Of a DNA stretch of 64,000 nt, positions 50,218 through 59,308 are shown one piece after another (the first letter of the stretch is position 1; each line of letters begins with the position of its first letter). The position numbers were made by a program, and so were the translations under genes. Source of the DNA: an uncultured Muribaculaceae bacterium. GTDB taxonomy: Bacteria; Bacteroidota; Bacteroidia; Bacteroidales; Muribaculaceae. The notes under the pieces are model-generated. The model was given only the letters and a program-made list of their open reading frames with translations. It did not search any database and was not told the DNA's origin. The stretch covers positions 124,001 through 188,000 of the forward strand of contig CAKUJD010000002.1 in NCBI GenBank assembly GCA_934661195.1. The letters run 5' to 3'.

Positions 50218-51333
50218 ATGAAATTCAACGTTCAAAGCAAGCTCCTGCTGTCGCACCTGTCGGCTGTGAGCAAGGTGGTGAACTCTAAAAACACCATTTC
50301 AATTCTCGACAACTTTCTGTTCAGCCTTGAGGACGGCCGCCTCGTGGTCACCGGCAGCGATCAGGAAACCACTATCACCACAAGTGTGCCTGTCACCGAA
50401 TCGGAGGGCATAGGCAAGTTTGCGGTCAATGTAAGGTCGATTCTTGAATTGCTGAAGCAACTTCCCGACCTTGGTCTGGAGTTTGACATCGACGACGACA
50501 ACCTCGCCATTCTTGTCCGCTACCAGAACGGCAAATACAACTTCATAGGCATCGACGGCAACGAGTTCCCGCAGAAGGCTCCCATGGAGCCGGGCGCGCA
50601 GACTTTCACTGTGCCGGCAGCCAAGTTTGTGGCCGGTGTGCAGCACGCCATATTCGCTGTGGGCGAAGACACGCTGCGCCCCGTGATGATGGGCGTGTAT
50701 TGCGACATCAAGCCCGACAGCATCGCCTATGTGGCTTCCGACACCCACGTGCTGGTGCGCTACATTCAGAGCAATGTGGCCGCAGGCATCACGGCTTCAT
50801 TCATATTGCCCTCAAAACCTGCTTCGATTTTGAGCAGCGTGCTCGACAAGAAGGAGGGCGACATAAAGGTGACTTTCGACTCCAAGAGCGCTGTGTTTGT
50901 CACCGATGAATACACCCTCTCGTGCCGCTTCGTCAATGGCCGCTATCCCAACTACAACTCGGTGATCCCGTCCGACAGCCCCTACACGGCTTCGGTCGAC
51001 CGCGCCCAGCTGCTTAATGCGCTGCGCCGCGTGTCGGTGTTTGCCAGCTCGGGTGGCCAGGTGAAGCTTGAGCTCACTGCCGACGAGATTCACCTGTCGT
51101 CGCAGAATGTTGACTTCTCCACATCGGCCGACGAGCGCCTGCAGTGCAGCTACGACGGTACAGACATGGTGATTAGCTTCAATGGCGAGAACATAATCGA
51201 CGTGCTCAACAACATTCCGGGCGACACCGTGCTGATAAAGCTCATCGACCCCGCTCGTGCCGGCCTGTTTGTGCCCGCCGAGCAGCCCGAGGGCGAAGAC
51301 CTGCTGGTGCTGCTGATGCCCATGATGGTGTGA
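50218..51333 (+). CDS. dnaN: DNA polymerase III sliding clamp, beta subunit
   Basis: The 371-residue protein is a standard bacterial beta clamp: three similar domains of about 120 residues that close as a dimeric ring around DNA and hold the replicase. The N-terminus (MKFNVQSKLLLSHLSAVSKV), the linker segments (RPVMMGVYCDI near residue 159; CRFVNGRYPNYNSVIP near 238) and the C-terminal LLMPMMV are typical. Here the gene is not next to dnaA. It is followed at 35 bp by a DnaQ-like exonuclease gene, so clamp and proofreading-type nuclease may be co-expressed. Confidence 0.97.
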   Translation: MKFNVQSKLLLSHLSAVSKVVNSKNTISILDNFLFSLEDGRLVVTGSDQETTITTSVPVTESEGIGKFAVNVRSILELLKQLPDLGLEFDIDDDNLAILVRYQNGKYNFIGIDGNEFPQKAPMEPGAQTFTVPAAKFVAGVQHAIFAVGEDTLRPVMMGVYCDIKPDSIAYVASDTHVLVRYIQSNVAAGITASFILPSKPASILSSVLDKKEGDIKVTFDSKSAVFVTDEYTLSCRFVNGRYPNYNSVIPSDSPYTASVDRAQLLNALRRVSVFASSGGQVKLELTADEIHLSSQNVDFSTSADERLQCSYDGTDMVISFNGENIIDVLNNIPGDTVLIKLIDPARAGLFVPAEQPEGEDLLVLLMPMMV

Positions 51334-51368
51334 TGTGTAGTTGAAGCATAAAAGCATTTTTTAGTACA

Positions 51369-52136
51369 ATGGAATTAAATCTCAAGAACCCAATAATATT
51401 TTTCGACCTCGAGACCACTGGACTCAACATCACGGCCGATAAAATAGTGGAGCTTTCATACATTAAAGTCTATCCCAACGGGCAGGAGGAGTCGAAGACC
51501 CTTCGCCTCAATCCAGGCATTCCCATTCCGCCTCAGTCTACGGCGGTGCACCACATCACCGACGAGGATGTGAAGGACGCACCCTCATTCAAGATGGTGG
51601 CCAAGGATCTGGCCCGCACCTTCGAGGGTTGCGACATAGCTGGCTTCAACAGCAACCGCTTCGATGTGCCGCTGCTGCAGGAGGAGTTTCTCAACGCTGG
51701 CGTCGACATCGACCTCACGCGCCACCGCTTCATCGATGTGCAGACCATTTTCCACAAAATGGAGCAGCGCAACCTGTCGGCCGCCTACAAGTTTTACTGC
51801 GGCAAAAACCTCGACGACGCCCATTCGGCCGATGCCGACACGCGTGCCACCTACGAGGTGCTAAAGGCGCAGCTCGACCGCTACCCGTCGCTGCAAAACG
51901 ATGTGCAGTTTCTGGCCGACTTCTCGACGCAAAACAAGAATGTGGACCTCGCCGGCCGCATCATCTACAACGACAAGCACGAGGAGGTGTTCAACTTCGG
52001 CAAATACAAGGGCCAGCGCGTGGTCGATGTGCTGAAGCGCGACTCGGGATACTATGGCTGGATGATGCACGGCGATTTTCCGCAAAACACCAAGAATGTG
52101 CTTTCGCGCATAATGCTGCGCACCAAGCAGGGATAA
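51369..52136 (+). CDS. DnaQ-like 3'-5' exonuclease
   Basis: The 255-residue protein is of the DEDDh group. The metal-binding residues appear in FFDLETTGLN (residues 11-20, Asp and Glu), FNSNRFDVPLLQEEF near 92 (Asp), and HSADADTRATYEV near 150 (His and Asp). The C-terminal third (about 185-255) has FGKYKGQRVVDVLKRDSGYY and GWMMHGDFP, an extra domain found in Bacteroidota relatives whose role is not clear. It may serve as the proofreading subunit of polymerase III or in repair. It sits between dnaN and coaBC with short gaps (35 and 15 bp), as part of one long transcript. Confidence 0.93.
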   Translation: MELNLKNPIIFFDLETTGLNITADKIVELSYIKVYPNGQEESKTLRLNPGIPIPPQSTAVHHITDEDVKDAPSFKMVAKDLARTFEGCDIAGFNSNRFDVPLLQEEFLNAGVDIDLTRHRFIDVQTIFHKMEQRNLSAAYKFYCGKNLDDAHSADADTRATYEVLKAQLDRYPSLQNDVQFLADFSTQNKNVDLAGRIIYNDKHEEVFNFGKYKGQRVVDVLKRDSGYYGWMMHGDFPQNTKNVLSRIMLRTKQG

Positions 52137-52151
52137 CGGCAGGGGAAACAT

Positions 52152-53366
52152 ATGTTAAAAGGCAAACACATAATTCTGGGCATAACAGGCGGCATAGCCG
52201 CCTACAAGGCCGCCTCGCTCACCCGCCTGCTGGTTAAGGCTGGCGCTGAGGTGCAGGTGATAATGACGCCCAACGCGCGTGAGTTCATCGCTCCGGTCAC
52301 GCTGTCCACTCTCAGCGGCAAGCCCGTGATCACCGAGTTTTTCACTGCCAACACCGGCCAGTGGAACAGCCACGTTGACCTCGGCCTGTGGGCCGACGCC
52401 ATGGTGGTGGCTCCGGCCACGGCCTCAACAATAGCCAAGATGGCCACTGGCGTGGCCGACAACATGCTGGTCACCACCTATCTCTCGGCCAAGGCTCCGG
52501 TGTTTGTGGCTCCGGCCATGGACCTCGACATGTTCAAGCACCCCACCACGCAGCGCAATTTGCAGCTGCTGCGCAGCTACGGCAACTTCATCATCGAGCC
52601 AGCCGCCGGCGAGCTGGCCAGCCACCTTGTGGGCAAGGGCCGCATGGAGGAGCCCGAGAACATCTTCAAGGTGCTCGACCGCCACTTTGCCCACGGTGCC
52701 GACCTTGCCGGACGGCACGTGCTCATCACCGCAGGCCCAACACTTGAGAAAATCGACCCTGTGCGCTACATAGGCAACTTCTCGTCGGGCAAGATGGGTT
52801 TTGCCCTGGCTGCCGAGTGCGCCGCCCGCGGCGCTGAGGTGACTCTGGTGGCCGGCCCTGTGCCGCTCCCCACACCGCAAGGCAGCGTGGAGCGCATCGA
52901 TGTGACCAGCGCCCGGCAGATGCACGACGCCGTGCTCAGCCGCTTCCCTAAGGCCGATGCGGCAATAATGTGCGCCGCGGTGGCCGACTACTGTGTTGAG
53001 CATGTGGCCGAAACCAAAATCAAGCGCGAGCGCGATGCTGTGCCAGTAATAAGGCTAAAGAAGAATCCCGACATAGCAAAGGCTGTGGGCGAAATTAAGC
53101 GCCCCGGTCAGGTGACGGTGGGCTTTGCGCTCGAAACCGACCACGAGGAGCAGAACGCCAAGTCGAAGCTCGACCGCAAGCGCCTCGACTTCATAGTGCT
53201 CAACTCGCTGCGCGACAAGGACGCCGGTTTCCAGACCGACACCAACAAGATTATGATAATCCAGCACGACGGCCGTGTGCGCGACTACGAGTGCAAGCCT
53301 AAGAGCCTTGTGGCGCGCGACATCGTGGACGTGCTGGTGGAGGACTACCTCGGTGGTGATAAGTGA
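52152..53366 (+). CDS. coaBC: Bifunctional phosphopantothenoylcysteine decarboxylase/synthetase
   Basis: The 404-residue fusion joins cysteine to 4'-phosphopantothenate (CoaB, C-terminal) and decarboxylates the product (CoaC, N-terminal), giving 4'-phosphopantetheine for coenzyme A. The FMN-binding flavoprotein domain (about 1-180) begins ILGITGGIAAYKAASLTRLL and has the substrate motif APAMDLDMF near residue 120. The synthetase part (about 185-404) has VLITAGPTLEKIDPVRYIGN and FSSGKMGFALA. CoaE, the last step of the same pathway, is encoded at 59309 in the same direction. Confidence 0.96.
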   Translation: MLKGKHIILGITGGIAAYKAASLTRLLVKAGAEVQVIMTPNAREFIAPVTLSTLSGKPVITEFFTANTGQWNSHVDLGLWADAMVVAPATASTIAKMATGVADNMLVTTYLSAKAPVFVAPAMDLDMFKHPTTQRNLQLLRSYGNFIIEPAAGELASHLVGKGRMEEPENIFKVLDRHFAHGADLAGRHVLITAGPTLEKIDPVRYIGNFSSGKMGFALAAECAARGAEVTLVAGPVPLPTPQGSVERIDVTSARQMHDAVLSRFPKADAAIMCAAVADYCVEHVAETKIKRERDAVPVIRLKKNPDIAKAVGEIKRPGQVTVGFALETDHEEQNAKSKLDRKRLDFIVLNSLRDKDAGFQTDTNKIMIIQHDGRVRDYECKPKSLVARDIVDVLVEDYLGGDK

Positions 53367-53399
53367 AAACATTAACAACTGTGAGAGAATAGAGAGATT

Positions 53400-54341
53400 A
53401 TGAGCAAAGCATCAAGATGGACGCAAGGCGCGGCGCGGCTGCTGGTGGCCCTGGTGGCCCTGGCGGCAGCAATGGCCGCCTCGGCTCAGGAGCTTAACTG
53501 CAATGTTGAGGTCAATGCCGACAAGGTGGCCAATGCCAACAAGGAGATATTCAAAACTCTGCAGCAGGCCATTGCCGACTATATGAACACCAATAAGTGG
53601 ACTGACGCTCAGTTTGGCGCCAACGAGAAGATAGAGTGCAAACTGTTTCTCACCATTAGCTCGTATAACGACGCCACCAACCGCATGACTGGCGACCTGC
53701 AGGTGCAGTCCACTCGGCCTGTGTACAACAGCTCCTACACCACCACGCTCATCAACTTCAAGGACACGAAAATCGACTTCTCCTATCAGGAAAATGAGCC
53801 GCTCGTGTTCTCTGAGCAAGACATGCAGAGCAATCTCACGGCCATTCTCAACTTCTATGCCTACATGATTCTGGCCATCGACTTCGACTCGTTCTCGCCT
53901 CTGGGCGGCACGCCCTATTACGAGAAGGCTGCCAATGTGGTGCGCCTGGCGCAAAGTTCGGGCGAAACTGGCTGGAAGGCATTTGAAGACACTAAAAACC
54001 GCAGCGCGGTGCTAAGCGCGTTCACCGACAAGGCCACATCGGCAATTCGCGACGTGCTCTATCAGTATCACCGCCAGGGCCTCGACCAGATGGCCCTGAG
54101 CGTGGACAAGGGCCGGGCTGTGATCACGCAGTGCATTGCCACGTTGAAAAAGATATATGACGTGGCGCCCATGTCGGTGTGCCTGTCGATGTTTAAGGAC
54201 GCCAAGCTCGACGAACTTGTCAACATCTACTCCAAGGCCAACACCACCGAGAAGCAGAGCGTGTATGAAAACTTGTATCCGCTCTATCCCACCGAGACCA
54301 CGCGCCTCAATAAGATAAAGAACGAAAGCACCGACCGGTAA
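53400..54341 (+). CDS. porD: DUF4835 family protein, PorD-like
   Basis: The 313-residue protein has an N-terminal signal peptide (about 1-29, ending AASAQ) and a mature part that starts QELNCNVEVN, a typical beginning of DUF4835/PorD proteins. Other conserved parts are KIECKLFLTISSYNDA near residue 79, RPVYNSSYTTTLINFKDTKI near 105 and LNFYAYMILAIDFDSFSPLG near 149. PorD is associated with the type IX secretion system, so it supports a working T9SS with SprA. Its precise role is not known. It lies between coaBC and recN with short gaps, a common order in Bacteroidota. Confidence 0.9.
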   Translation: MSKASRWTQGAARLLVALVALAAAMAASAQELNCNVEVNADKVANANKEIFKTLQQAIADYMNTNKWTDAQFGANEKIECKLFLTISSYNDATNRMTGDLQVQSTRPVYNSSYTTTLINFKDTKIDFSYQENEPLVFSEQDMQSNLTAILNFYAYMILAIDFDSFSPLGGTPYYEKAANVVRLAQSSGETGWKAFEDTKNRSAVLSAFTDKATSAIRDVLYQYHRQGLDQMALSVDKGRAVITQCIATLKKIYDVAPMSVCLSMFKDAKLDELVNIYSKANTTEKQSVYENLYPLYPTETTRLNKIKNESTDR

Positions 54342-54363
54342 ACAAGTAACGAAACATAGAGAC

Positions 54364-56043
54364 ATGCTCACACGGCTTTATATATCCAACTATGCACTCA
54401 TCAGCAGCCTCGAAATCAACTTTGGCGATGGCCTCACCATAATCACTGGCGAGACAGGCGCCGGCAAGTCGATAATTTTGGGCGCGCTGTCGCTGATTTT
54501 GGGCGACCGTGCCGATGCGCGCGGCCTGCGGCACAGCAGTGGGCAGAAGACTGTGGTTGAGGCCGAGTTCGACCTTACAGGCTACGACATGCGCGGCTTC
54601 TTCGATGCAGCCGACATCGAGTATTTCGCCACCGAATGCATCGTGCGCCGCGAGGTGAGCCCCGCAGGCCGCTCGCGCGCCTTTATCAACGACACTCCCG
54701 TGAGCCTCGTCCAGCTGCGCGAACTCACGTCGCGCCTCATCGACATCCACTCGCAGCACAGCAACGCCCTGCTGGCCTCGCGCCAGTTCCAAATCGACGT
54801 GCTCGACAGCCTTGCCGCCAACGGCCAGCTGCTGGCCCAGTACCAAAGCAGCTATGCCCGCTACCGCGGCATCGAAAAGCACTTGCGGCAGCTGCAGGAC
54901 GCATTCAGCCGCAGCCGTGCCGAGGAAGACTATCTGCGGTTTCAAATTGCGCAGCTCGACGAGTTGGCTCTGCGTCCGGGCGAAGACGCCGAGCTTGAGG
55001 CCCTGCAAAACAAGCTTAGCAACATCAACGACACCAAAGAGACGCTGTGGAATGTGACTTCGGTGCTCAATGGCGATGACGATTCGGTAATCGACCGCCT
55101 CTCGGCCGCGGCACAGAGCCTTGCCGCAGCCGAAAAGCACCTGAGCGACATTGCCGGCACTGCCGAGCGCATAAGCGCCACAGTGATCGAGCTTAAAGAC
55201 ATTGCGCAGACGCTCAGCGCGGTCGACAGCGAGCTGGCCGACGACCCGCAGCGGCTGGCCGACGTTGAGTCGCGCCTCAACGACATCTACTCGCTCGAGC
55301 GCAAGCACAATGTGCAGGGCGCCGACGCCCTCATCGACCTGCAGCGGCAATATCGTGAAAAGCTTGACTTCATCGACAACTCCGACGAGGAGATAGAGGC
55401 CGTGAAGGCGCAGCTCGCCAAGGCCGAGGCCGAAGTGGCACGCCTGGCCGCGCGCCTCACCAGCTCGCGCCGCAAGGCTGCCGAGAACTTCACAGGGCGG
55501 CTGAAGCCGCTGGCAGTGTCGCTGGGCATGAAGAATTTGCAGTTCAGTGTTGCCTTCACCAATTGCGACTTTGGCCCCAAGGGCGCCGACCAGGTGGAGT
55601 TTATGTTTGCGTTCAACAAAAATCAGCAACTCATGCCCGTCAAGGACACTGCGTCGGGTGGCGAAATTTCAAGGCTCATGCTGTGCATCAAGTCGATAAT
55701 AGCCGAGAGCATGAATCTGCCCACCATCATCTTCGATGAGGTGGACACAGGCGTGTCGGGCGACATCGCCAACCGCATTGGCCAGCTCATGAACCGCATA
55801 GCGCGCCGCATCCAGGTGATGGCCATCACCCACCTGCCGCAGGTGGCCGCCTTTGCCCGCCATCACCTGCTGGTGTACAAGACCGACACCGCCACCGAGA
55901 CCCTTACCGCCGTGCGCGCCCTCACGGCCGAGCAGCACATAGGCGAGGTGGCCCGCATGCTCAGCGGCCGCGATGTGGACAGCGCCGCCATCGAGAATGC
56001 CAAATCACTCATCCGACAAATCAAAAACTCCGACAATGCATAA
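54364..56043 (+). CDS. recN: DNA repair protein RecN
   Basis: The 559-residue SMC-like ATPase works in double-strand break repair. The head carries Walker A GETGAGKSIILGALSLILGD at residue 29 and, in the C-terminal half, the ABC signature DTASGGEISRLMLCIKS near 425 and Walker B PTIIFDEVDTGVSGDIANRI near 453. The middle (about 155-370) is a coiled coil rich in Glu, Leu and Ala. The stop codon overlaps the start of rlmB, so the two are translationally coupled. Confidence 0.97.
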   Translation: MLTRLYISNYALISSLEINFGDGLTIITGETGAGKSIILGALSLILGDRADARGLRHSSGQKTVVEAEFDLTGYDMRGFFDAADIEYFATECIVRREVSPAGRSRAFINDTPVSLVQLRELTSRLIDIHSQHSNALLASRQFQIDVLDSLAANGQLLAQYQSSYARYRGIEKHLRQLQDAFSRSRAEEDYLRFQIAQLDELALRPGEDAELEALQNKLSNINDTKETLWNVTSVLNGDDDSVIDRLSAAAQSLAAAEKHLSDIAGTAERISATVIELKDIAQTLSAVDSELADDPQRLADVESRLNDIYSLERKHNVQGADALIDLQRQYREKLDFIDNSDEEIEAVKAQLAKAEAEVARLAARLTSSRRKAAENFTGRLKPLAVSLGMKNLQFSVAFTNCDFGPKGADQVEFMFAFNKNQQLMPVKDTASGGEISRLMLCIKSIIAESMNLPTIIFDEVDTGVSGDIANRIGQLMNRIARRIQVMAITHLPQVAAFARHHLLVYKTDTATETLTAVRALTAEQHIGEVARMLSGRDVDSAAIENAKSLIRQIKNSDNA

Positions 56044-56800
56044 CAACAATTCCGAACAGTATATATTCGGCCTGCGGGCCGTCATCGAGGCCATCGAGGC
56101 TGGCAAGAGCATCGACAAGCTGCTTGTGAAAAAAGACATCAACGGCGACTTGGGCCGCGAGCTGCTGGCCGCCGCGCGCGACTATGGCGTGCCTGTGCAG
56201 CGCGTGCCGGTGGAGAAGCTCAACCGCATCACGCGCCGCAACCACCAGGGTGCGGTGGCAATGCTCGCCGCCGTCGACTACTACAGCGTGGCCGATGTGG
56301 TGCCGCAACTCTACGACGACGGCATCAATCCGCTGGTGGTGGTGCTCGACGGCATCACCGACGTGCGCAACTTCGGCGCCATAGCGCGCACTTGCGAGTG
56401 CGCCGGTGTTAGCACCATTGTCATTCCCGAGCGCAACAGCGTGGGTGTCACGGCCGATGCCGTTAAGACCTCGGCCGGAGCTCTCAACTATTTGCCTGTG
56501 TGCCGCGAGCGTAATCTGGTGAAAGCCGTGAAATATTTGCGCGACAGCGGATTCAAAATAGTTGGCGCCGCAGGCGAGAGCTCGGTCAACTTCACCACCG
56601 CCGACTACACCGGCCCCGTGGCTCTGGTGCTTGGTGCGGAGGACACGGGCATCTCGCCCGAAATAATGAAGCTGTGCGACACGCGCGTGGCAATCCCCGA
56701 ATTCGGGCACATTAGTTCGCTCAACGTGTCGGTGGCCGGAGGCATTATGATATATGAGGTGGTGCGCCAGCGCATTGCCGACGGCCAGACGGCCGGATAA
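56036..56800 (+). CDS. rlmB: 23S rRNA (guanosine-2'-O)-methyltransferase RlmB, TrmH/SpoU family
   Basis: The 254-residue protein from the ATG at 56036, which overlaps the recN stop by 8 bp. It has the substrate-binding L30-like N-terminal domain (about 1-85, QYIFGLRAVIEAIEAGKSID) and a knotted SPOUT domain with its three motifs: VRNFGAIARTCECAGV near 112, VLGAEDTGISPE near 200 and FGHISSLNVSVAGGIMIYE near 224. It uses S-adenosylmethionine to methylate ribose. The family is clear; RlmB is the likeliest member, though another RNA target is possible. Confidence 0.93.
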   Translation: MHNNNSEQYIFGLRAVIEAIEAGKSIDKLLVKKDINGDLGRELLAAARDYGVPVQRVPVEKLNRITRRNHQGAVAMLAAVDYYSVADVVPQLYDDGINPLVVVLDGITDVRNFGAIARTCECAGVSTIVIPERNSVGVTADAVKTSAGALNYLPVCRERNLVKAVKYLRDSGFKIVGAAGESSVNFTTADYTGPVALVLGAEDTGISPEIMKLCDTRVAIPEFGHISSLNVSVAGGIMIYEVVRQRIADGQTAG

Positions 56801-56814
56801 CTTCAAAAAAACAG

Positions 56815-56855
56815 CGCCCATATCGGGCCTAAATTGGGTTTAGTGGGCGTTTTTG
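56815..56855 (+). terminator. Possible terminator between rlmB and nusB
   Basis: A CGCCCA/TGGGCG stem with a large loop and a following TTTTT lies just after the rlmB stop. It overlaps the nusB promoter spacer, so it may end one transcript just where the next begins. Confidence 0.45.
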
Positions 56856-56865
56856 ACTAATTTTG
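56834..56865 (+). promoter_or_regulatory. Promoter of nusB
   Basis: TTG (56834-56836) and TAATTTTG (56858-56865) with a 21-bp spacer; the ATG at 56889 follows 24 bp downstream. This supports the 56889 start over the in-frame ATG at 56853. Confidence 0.6.
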
Positions 56866-56888
56866 CAAAAAATAAGAGAAACGACATA

Positions 56889-57821
56889 ATGATAAATCGC
56901 GTTTTAATACGAACAAAAGTGGTGCAGATGTTGTATTCCTACATGCTCACCAAGGACGGAAAAACTTTTTCCGATGCTAAAGATGAACTGAACGAGAGCC
57001 TCGACAAGTCGTATGAGTTATACAACATGCTGCTTCAGCTCATGGTCGACCTCACCGACCTTGAGGAACTCCGCCTCGATGAGGCAAAGCACAAGTTTCT
57101 GCCCACCGATGAGGATTTGCACCCCAACACGCGCTTTGTGGACAATGAGCTGGTCGATGCCCTGCGCGGCATCGACATTCTGCAAAACTTCTTGAAGGAC
57201 CACAAGCTCACTTGGCGCAACGACGATGTGTTTCTGCGCCTGATGCTCGACAAGGTGCGCAACAGCGAGGAGTATAAGGAATACATGGCAATGCCTAAGA
57301 CCGACTTCCCCAGCGACTGCAATGTGTGGCGACAGCTTATGAAAAAGGTGCTGCTGCCCGACGCCGACCTGCTTGAGCAGGTTGAGAGTATGTCGGTGTA
57401 TTGCACCGACGAAGACCTCGACATAATGGGCCAGTTTGTGGTGAAAACCATCCGCCGCATCGAGGATGGAGTGGAAAACCCCATCTTGCCAAAATACAAG
57501 GACGAGGAAGACAGCACTTTTGGCGAGCAGCTCTTCACCAAGGCATTCCAGCTGATGGACAGCAACAACAAGCTCATCGACAGCCTCGTGGCCACCGACA
57601 AGTGGGACACCGAGCGGCTGGCCTTCATGGACCGCCTGATAATGTGCATCGCGCTGGCCGAAATCGAGTCGTTCGTGAAAATCCCCGTCAACGTCAGCCT
57701 TAACGAGTACATCGAGATTGCCAAGATGTTCAGCACTGCCCGCAGCGGCCAGTTTGTGAACGGCATCCTCAATTCGGCCGTCAAGGAACTTCGCCAAAAG
57801 GGCGAACTCATCAAAAAATAA
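56889..57821 (+). CDS. nusB: Transcription antitermination factor NusB, long form
   Basis: The 310-residue protein is the long form of NusB usual in Bacteroidota (the Escherichia protein has about 140 residues). The start MINRVLIRTKVVQMLYSYM is the typical NusB N-terminus, and the C-terminal part (about 200-310) has the second half of the helical fold: RLIMCIALAEIESFVKIPV, NEYIEIAKMFSTARSGQFVN and GILNSAVKEL. The middle carries an acidic insertion. NusB with NusE (S10) helps rRNA transcription pass terminators. It is 43 bp upstream of yajC, forming a nusB-yajC-ybbR-coaE run. Confidence 0.94.
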   Translation: MINRVLIRTKVVQMLYSYMLTKDGKTFSDAKDELNESLDKSYELYNMLLQLMVDLTDLEELRLDEAKHKFLPTDEDLHPNTRFVDNELVDALRGIDILQNFLKDHKLTWRNDDVFLRLMLDKVRNSEEYKEYMAMPKTDFPSDCNVWRQLMKKVLLPDADLLEQVESMSVYCTDEDLDIMGQFVVKTIRRIEDGVENPILPKYKDEEDSTFGEQLFTKAFQLMDSNNKLIDSLVATDKWDTERLAFMDRLIMCIALAEIESFVKIPVNVSLNEYIEIAKMFSTARSGQFVNGILNSAVKELRQKGELIKK

Positions 57822-57864
57822 ATCACAAAGCAAAATAATTCACAATTAAATAAGTAACATAGTT

Positions 57865-58197
57865 ATGCTTAACTCAATCTTACTACAGTCGGGCGCCGCA
57901 GCCGGCGGCTGGAGCAACATCCTAATGATTGTTGCCCTCATCGTAATTTTCTATTTCTTCCTGATTCGTCCGCAGTCGAAGAAGCAGAAGGAAATCAAAA
58001 AATTCCGCGAGGCCATGAAGAAGGGCGACCGCGTGACCACCGCCGGTGGCATCTATGGCAAAATCCGCGAGATCAAGGACACCACCATTGTGCTTGAGAT
58101 TGCCGACGGTGTGAAGATCACTATCGACAAGGCTTGTGTCTACCCTTCGGCCAATGCAGCCATTGAGTCGGGCAACGACATCAAGAACAACCAGTAG
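57865..58197 (+). CDS. yajC: Preprotein translocase accessory subunit YajC
   Basis: The 110-residue protein has one membrane helix (about 20-37, [15 protein letters not shown] with the typical [20 protein letters not shown] after it) and a cytoplasmic domain with [17 protein letters not shown] and a C-terminal [15 protein letters not shown] strand. It joins SecDF in the inner membrane and helps protein export. It is the second gene in the nusB run; 118 bp with strong folding potential separate it from the YbbR-like gene. Confidence 0.96.
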   Translation: MLNSILLQSGAAAGGWSNILMIVALIVIFYFFLIRPQSKKQKEIKKFREAMKKGDRVTTAGGIYGKIREIKDTTIVLEIADGVKITIDKACVYPSANAAIESGNDIKNNQ

Positions 58198-58307
58198 ACT
58201 TCCCATTATTAGCCGCGCCGCCACTTGCATATTCCATGCCGGGCACACGAGCCTTTGGCGTGGCGTGTGCGCTGTGTGCTGCCATCAAGCCCGGTAAGTG
58301 GGGAAGT
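58198..58307 (+). other. Nested inverted repeats in the yajC-ybbR spacer
   Basis: Four arm pairs nest: ACTTCC 58198-58203 with 58302-58307, CCACTT 58221-58226 with 58296-58301, CCGGGC 58239-58244 with 58289-58294, and GCACAC 58243-58248 with 58265-58270 (overlapping the previous arm by two bases). The whole spacer could fold into one branched hairpin ending 8 nt before the ATG at 58316. The role is unknown; it may control translation of ybbR or processing of the transcript. Confidence 0.4.
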
Positions 58308-58315
58308 GATAGCTT

Positions 58316-59299
58316 ATGAAGGCAACTGTTTCATCGGTAAAGTCGGCAGTGCTGAAGCTTGTGAAGAGCCTCAGCACTGCCGCTGTGCTCCAATACATGG
58401 GCTTTGTGCTGGTGTCGGCGGTGTTTTGGTGCTTCATCACGTTTAACAACGACATTCAGCAGGACATCGACGTGAAGCTTGAAATCATCAACAAGCCGGC
58501 CAACGTGACCTACATCAACGACCCGCCCACCACCATCACCGTCACCCTGCGCGACAAGGGCTCGGCCTTTGTGAAATATCTCTTCACATCGCAGCCCAAA
58601 CTGCAAATCGACTTCACCAAATATTGCGATGCCAGCACTGGCTACCTCAAGCTCAACAATGTGCAGCTGCTCACCGCCCTGCGCAAGGTCATCAGCCGCA
58701 ACGCGTCGGTGATGAGCGTGCTGCCCGAGTCGCTGTTGGTGAAATACACCGACCAGGAGGGCAAAAAGGTGCCCATACGCTTTGATGTCGACGTGGAGCC
58801 CGACATGCGCTATGTGCAGAATGGCGACATTAGTCCCAGCGTCGACTCTGTGGTGGTGTATGCCGACCGCGAGACCCTGTCGCAAATCAGCGAGGTCTAC
58901 ACCTATCACGTGCAGCTCAGCGGCCTCACCGACACGCTCAACCGCTGGGTGTCGATAGCCCCCGTGGTGGGTGCCAAGCTGGTGCCGTCGTCGGTGAAGA
59001 TAATGGTGCCCATCGAGCGGCTGGTACAGAAGAAGCAGAAGGTGGCCATACAGGCGCGCAACGTGCCTGCAGGCGAGTCGCTTGTGCTGTTCCCGTCGTC
59101 GGTGGATGTGCTGTGCCTTGTGCCGCAAAGCGAGTATAAGTCCGACATTTCCAACATTGCCGTGGTGGCCGACTACTACACAATCGACCTCAGCACCACA
59201 TCGAGCAAAGTGCCCATCTATGTGGCCAGCGTGCCGCCGGTGTGCCGCCGAGTGGAACTGCCCACTGACAGTGTTGACTACATAATCGAAAAGCATTAA
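58316..59299 (+). CDS. YbbR-like domain protein
   Basis: The 327-residue protein has one N-terminal membrane helix (about 21-42, LQYMGFVLVSAVFWCFITFN) and an extracytoplasmic region with YbbR-like beta modules (IDVKLEIINKPANVTYINDP near 49, SVDSVVVYADRETLSQISEV near 179). YbbR proteins in Gram-positives regulate the diadenylate cyclase CdaA, but in Bacteroidota the role is not established. The gene lies between yajC and coaE, a conserved arrangement in the phylum to my knowledge. The start is 9 bp downstream of the predicted hairpin. Confidence 0.88.
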   Translation: MKATVSSVKSAVLKLVKSLSTAAVLQYMGFVLVSAVFWCFITFNNDIQQDIDVKLEIINKPANVTYINDPPTTITVTLRDKGSAFVKYLFTSQPKLQIDFTKYCDASTGYLKLNNVQLLTALRKVISRNASVMSVLPESLLVKYTDQEGKKVPIRFDVDVEPDMRYVQNGDISPSVDSVVVYADRETLSQISEVYTYHVQLSGLTDTLNRWVSIAPVVGAKLVPSSVKIMVPIERLVQKKQKVAIQARNVPAGESLVLFPSSVDVLCLVPQSEYKSDISNIAVVADYYTIDLSTTSSKVPIYVASVPPVCRRVELPTDSVDYIIEKH

Positions 59300-59308
59300 T
59301 TCCCGCAA

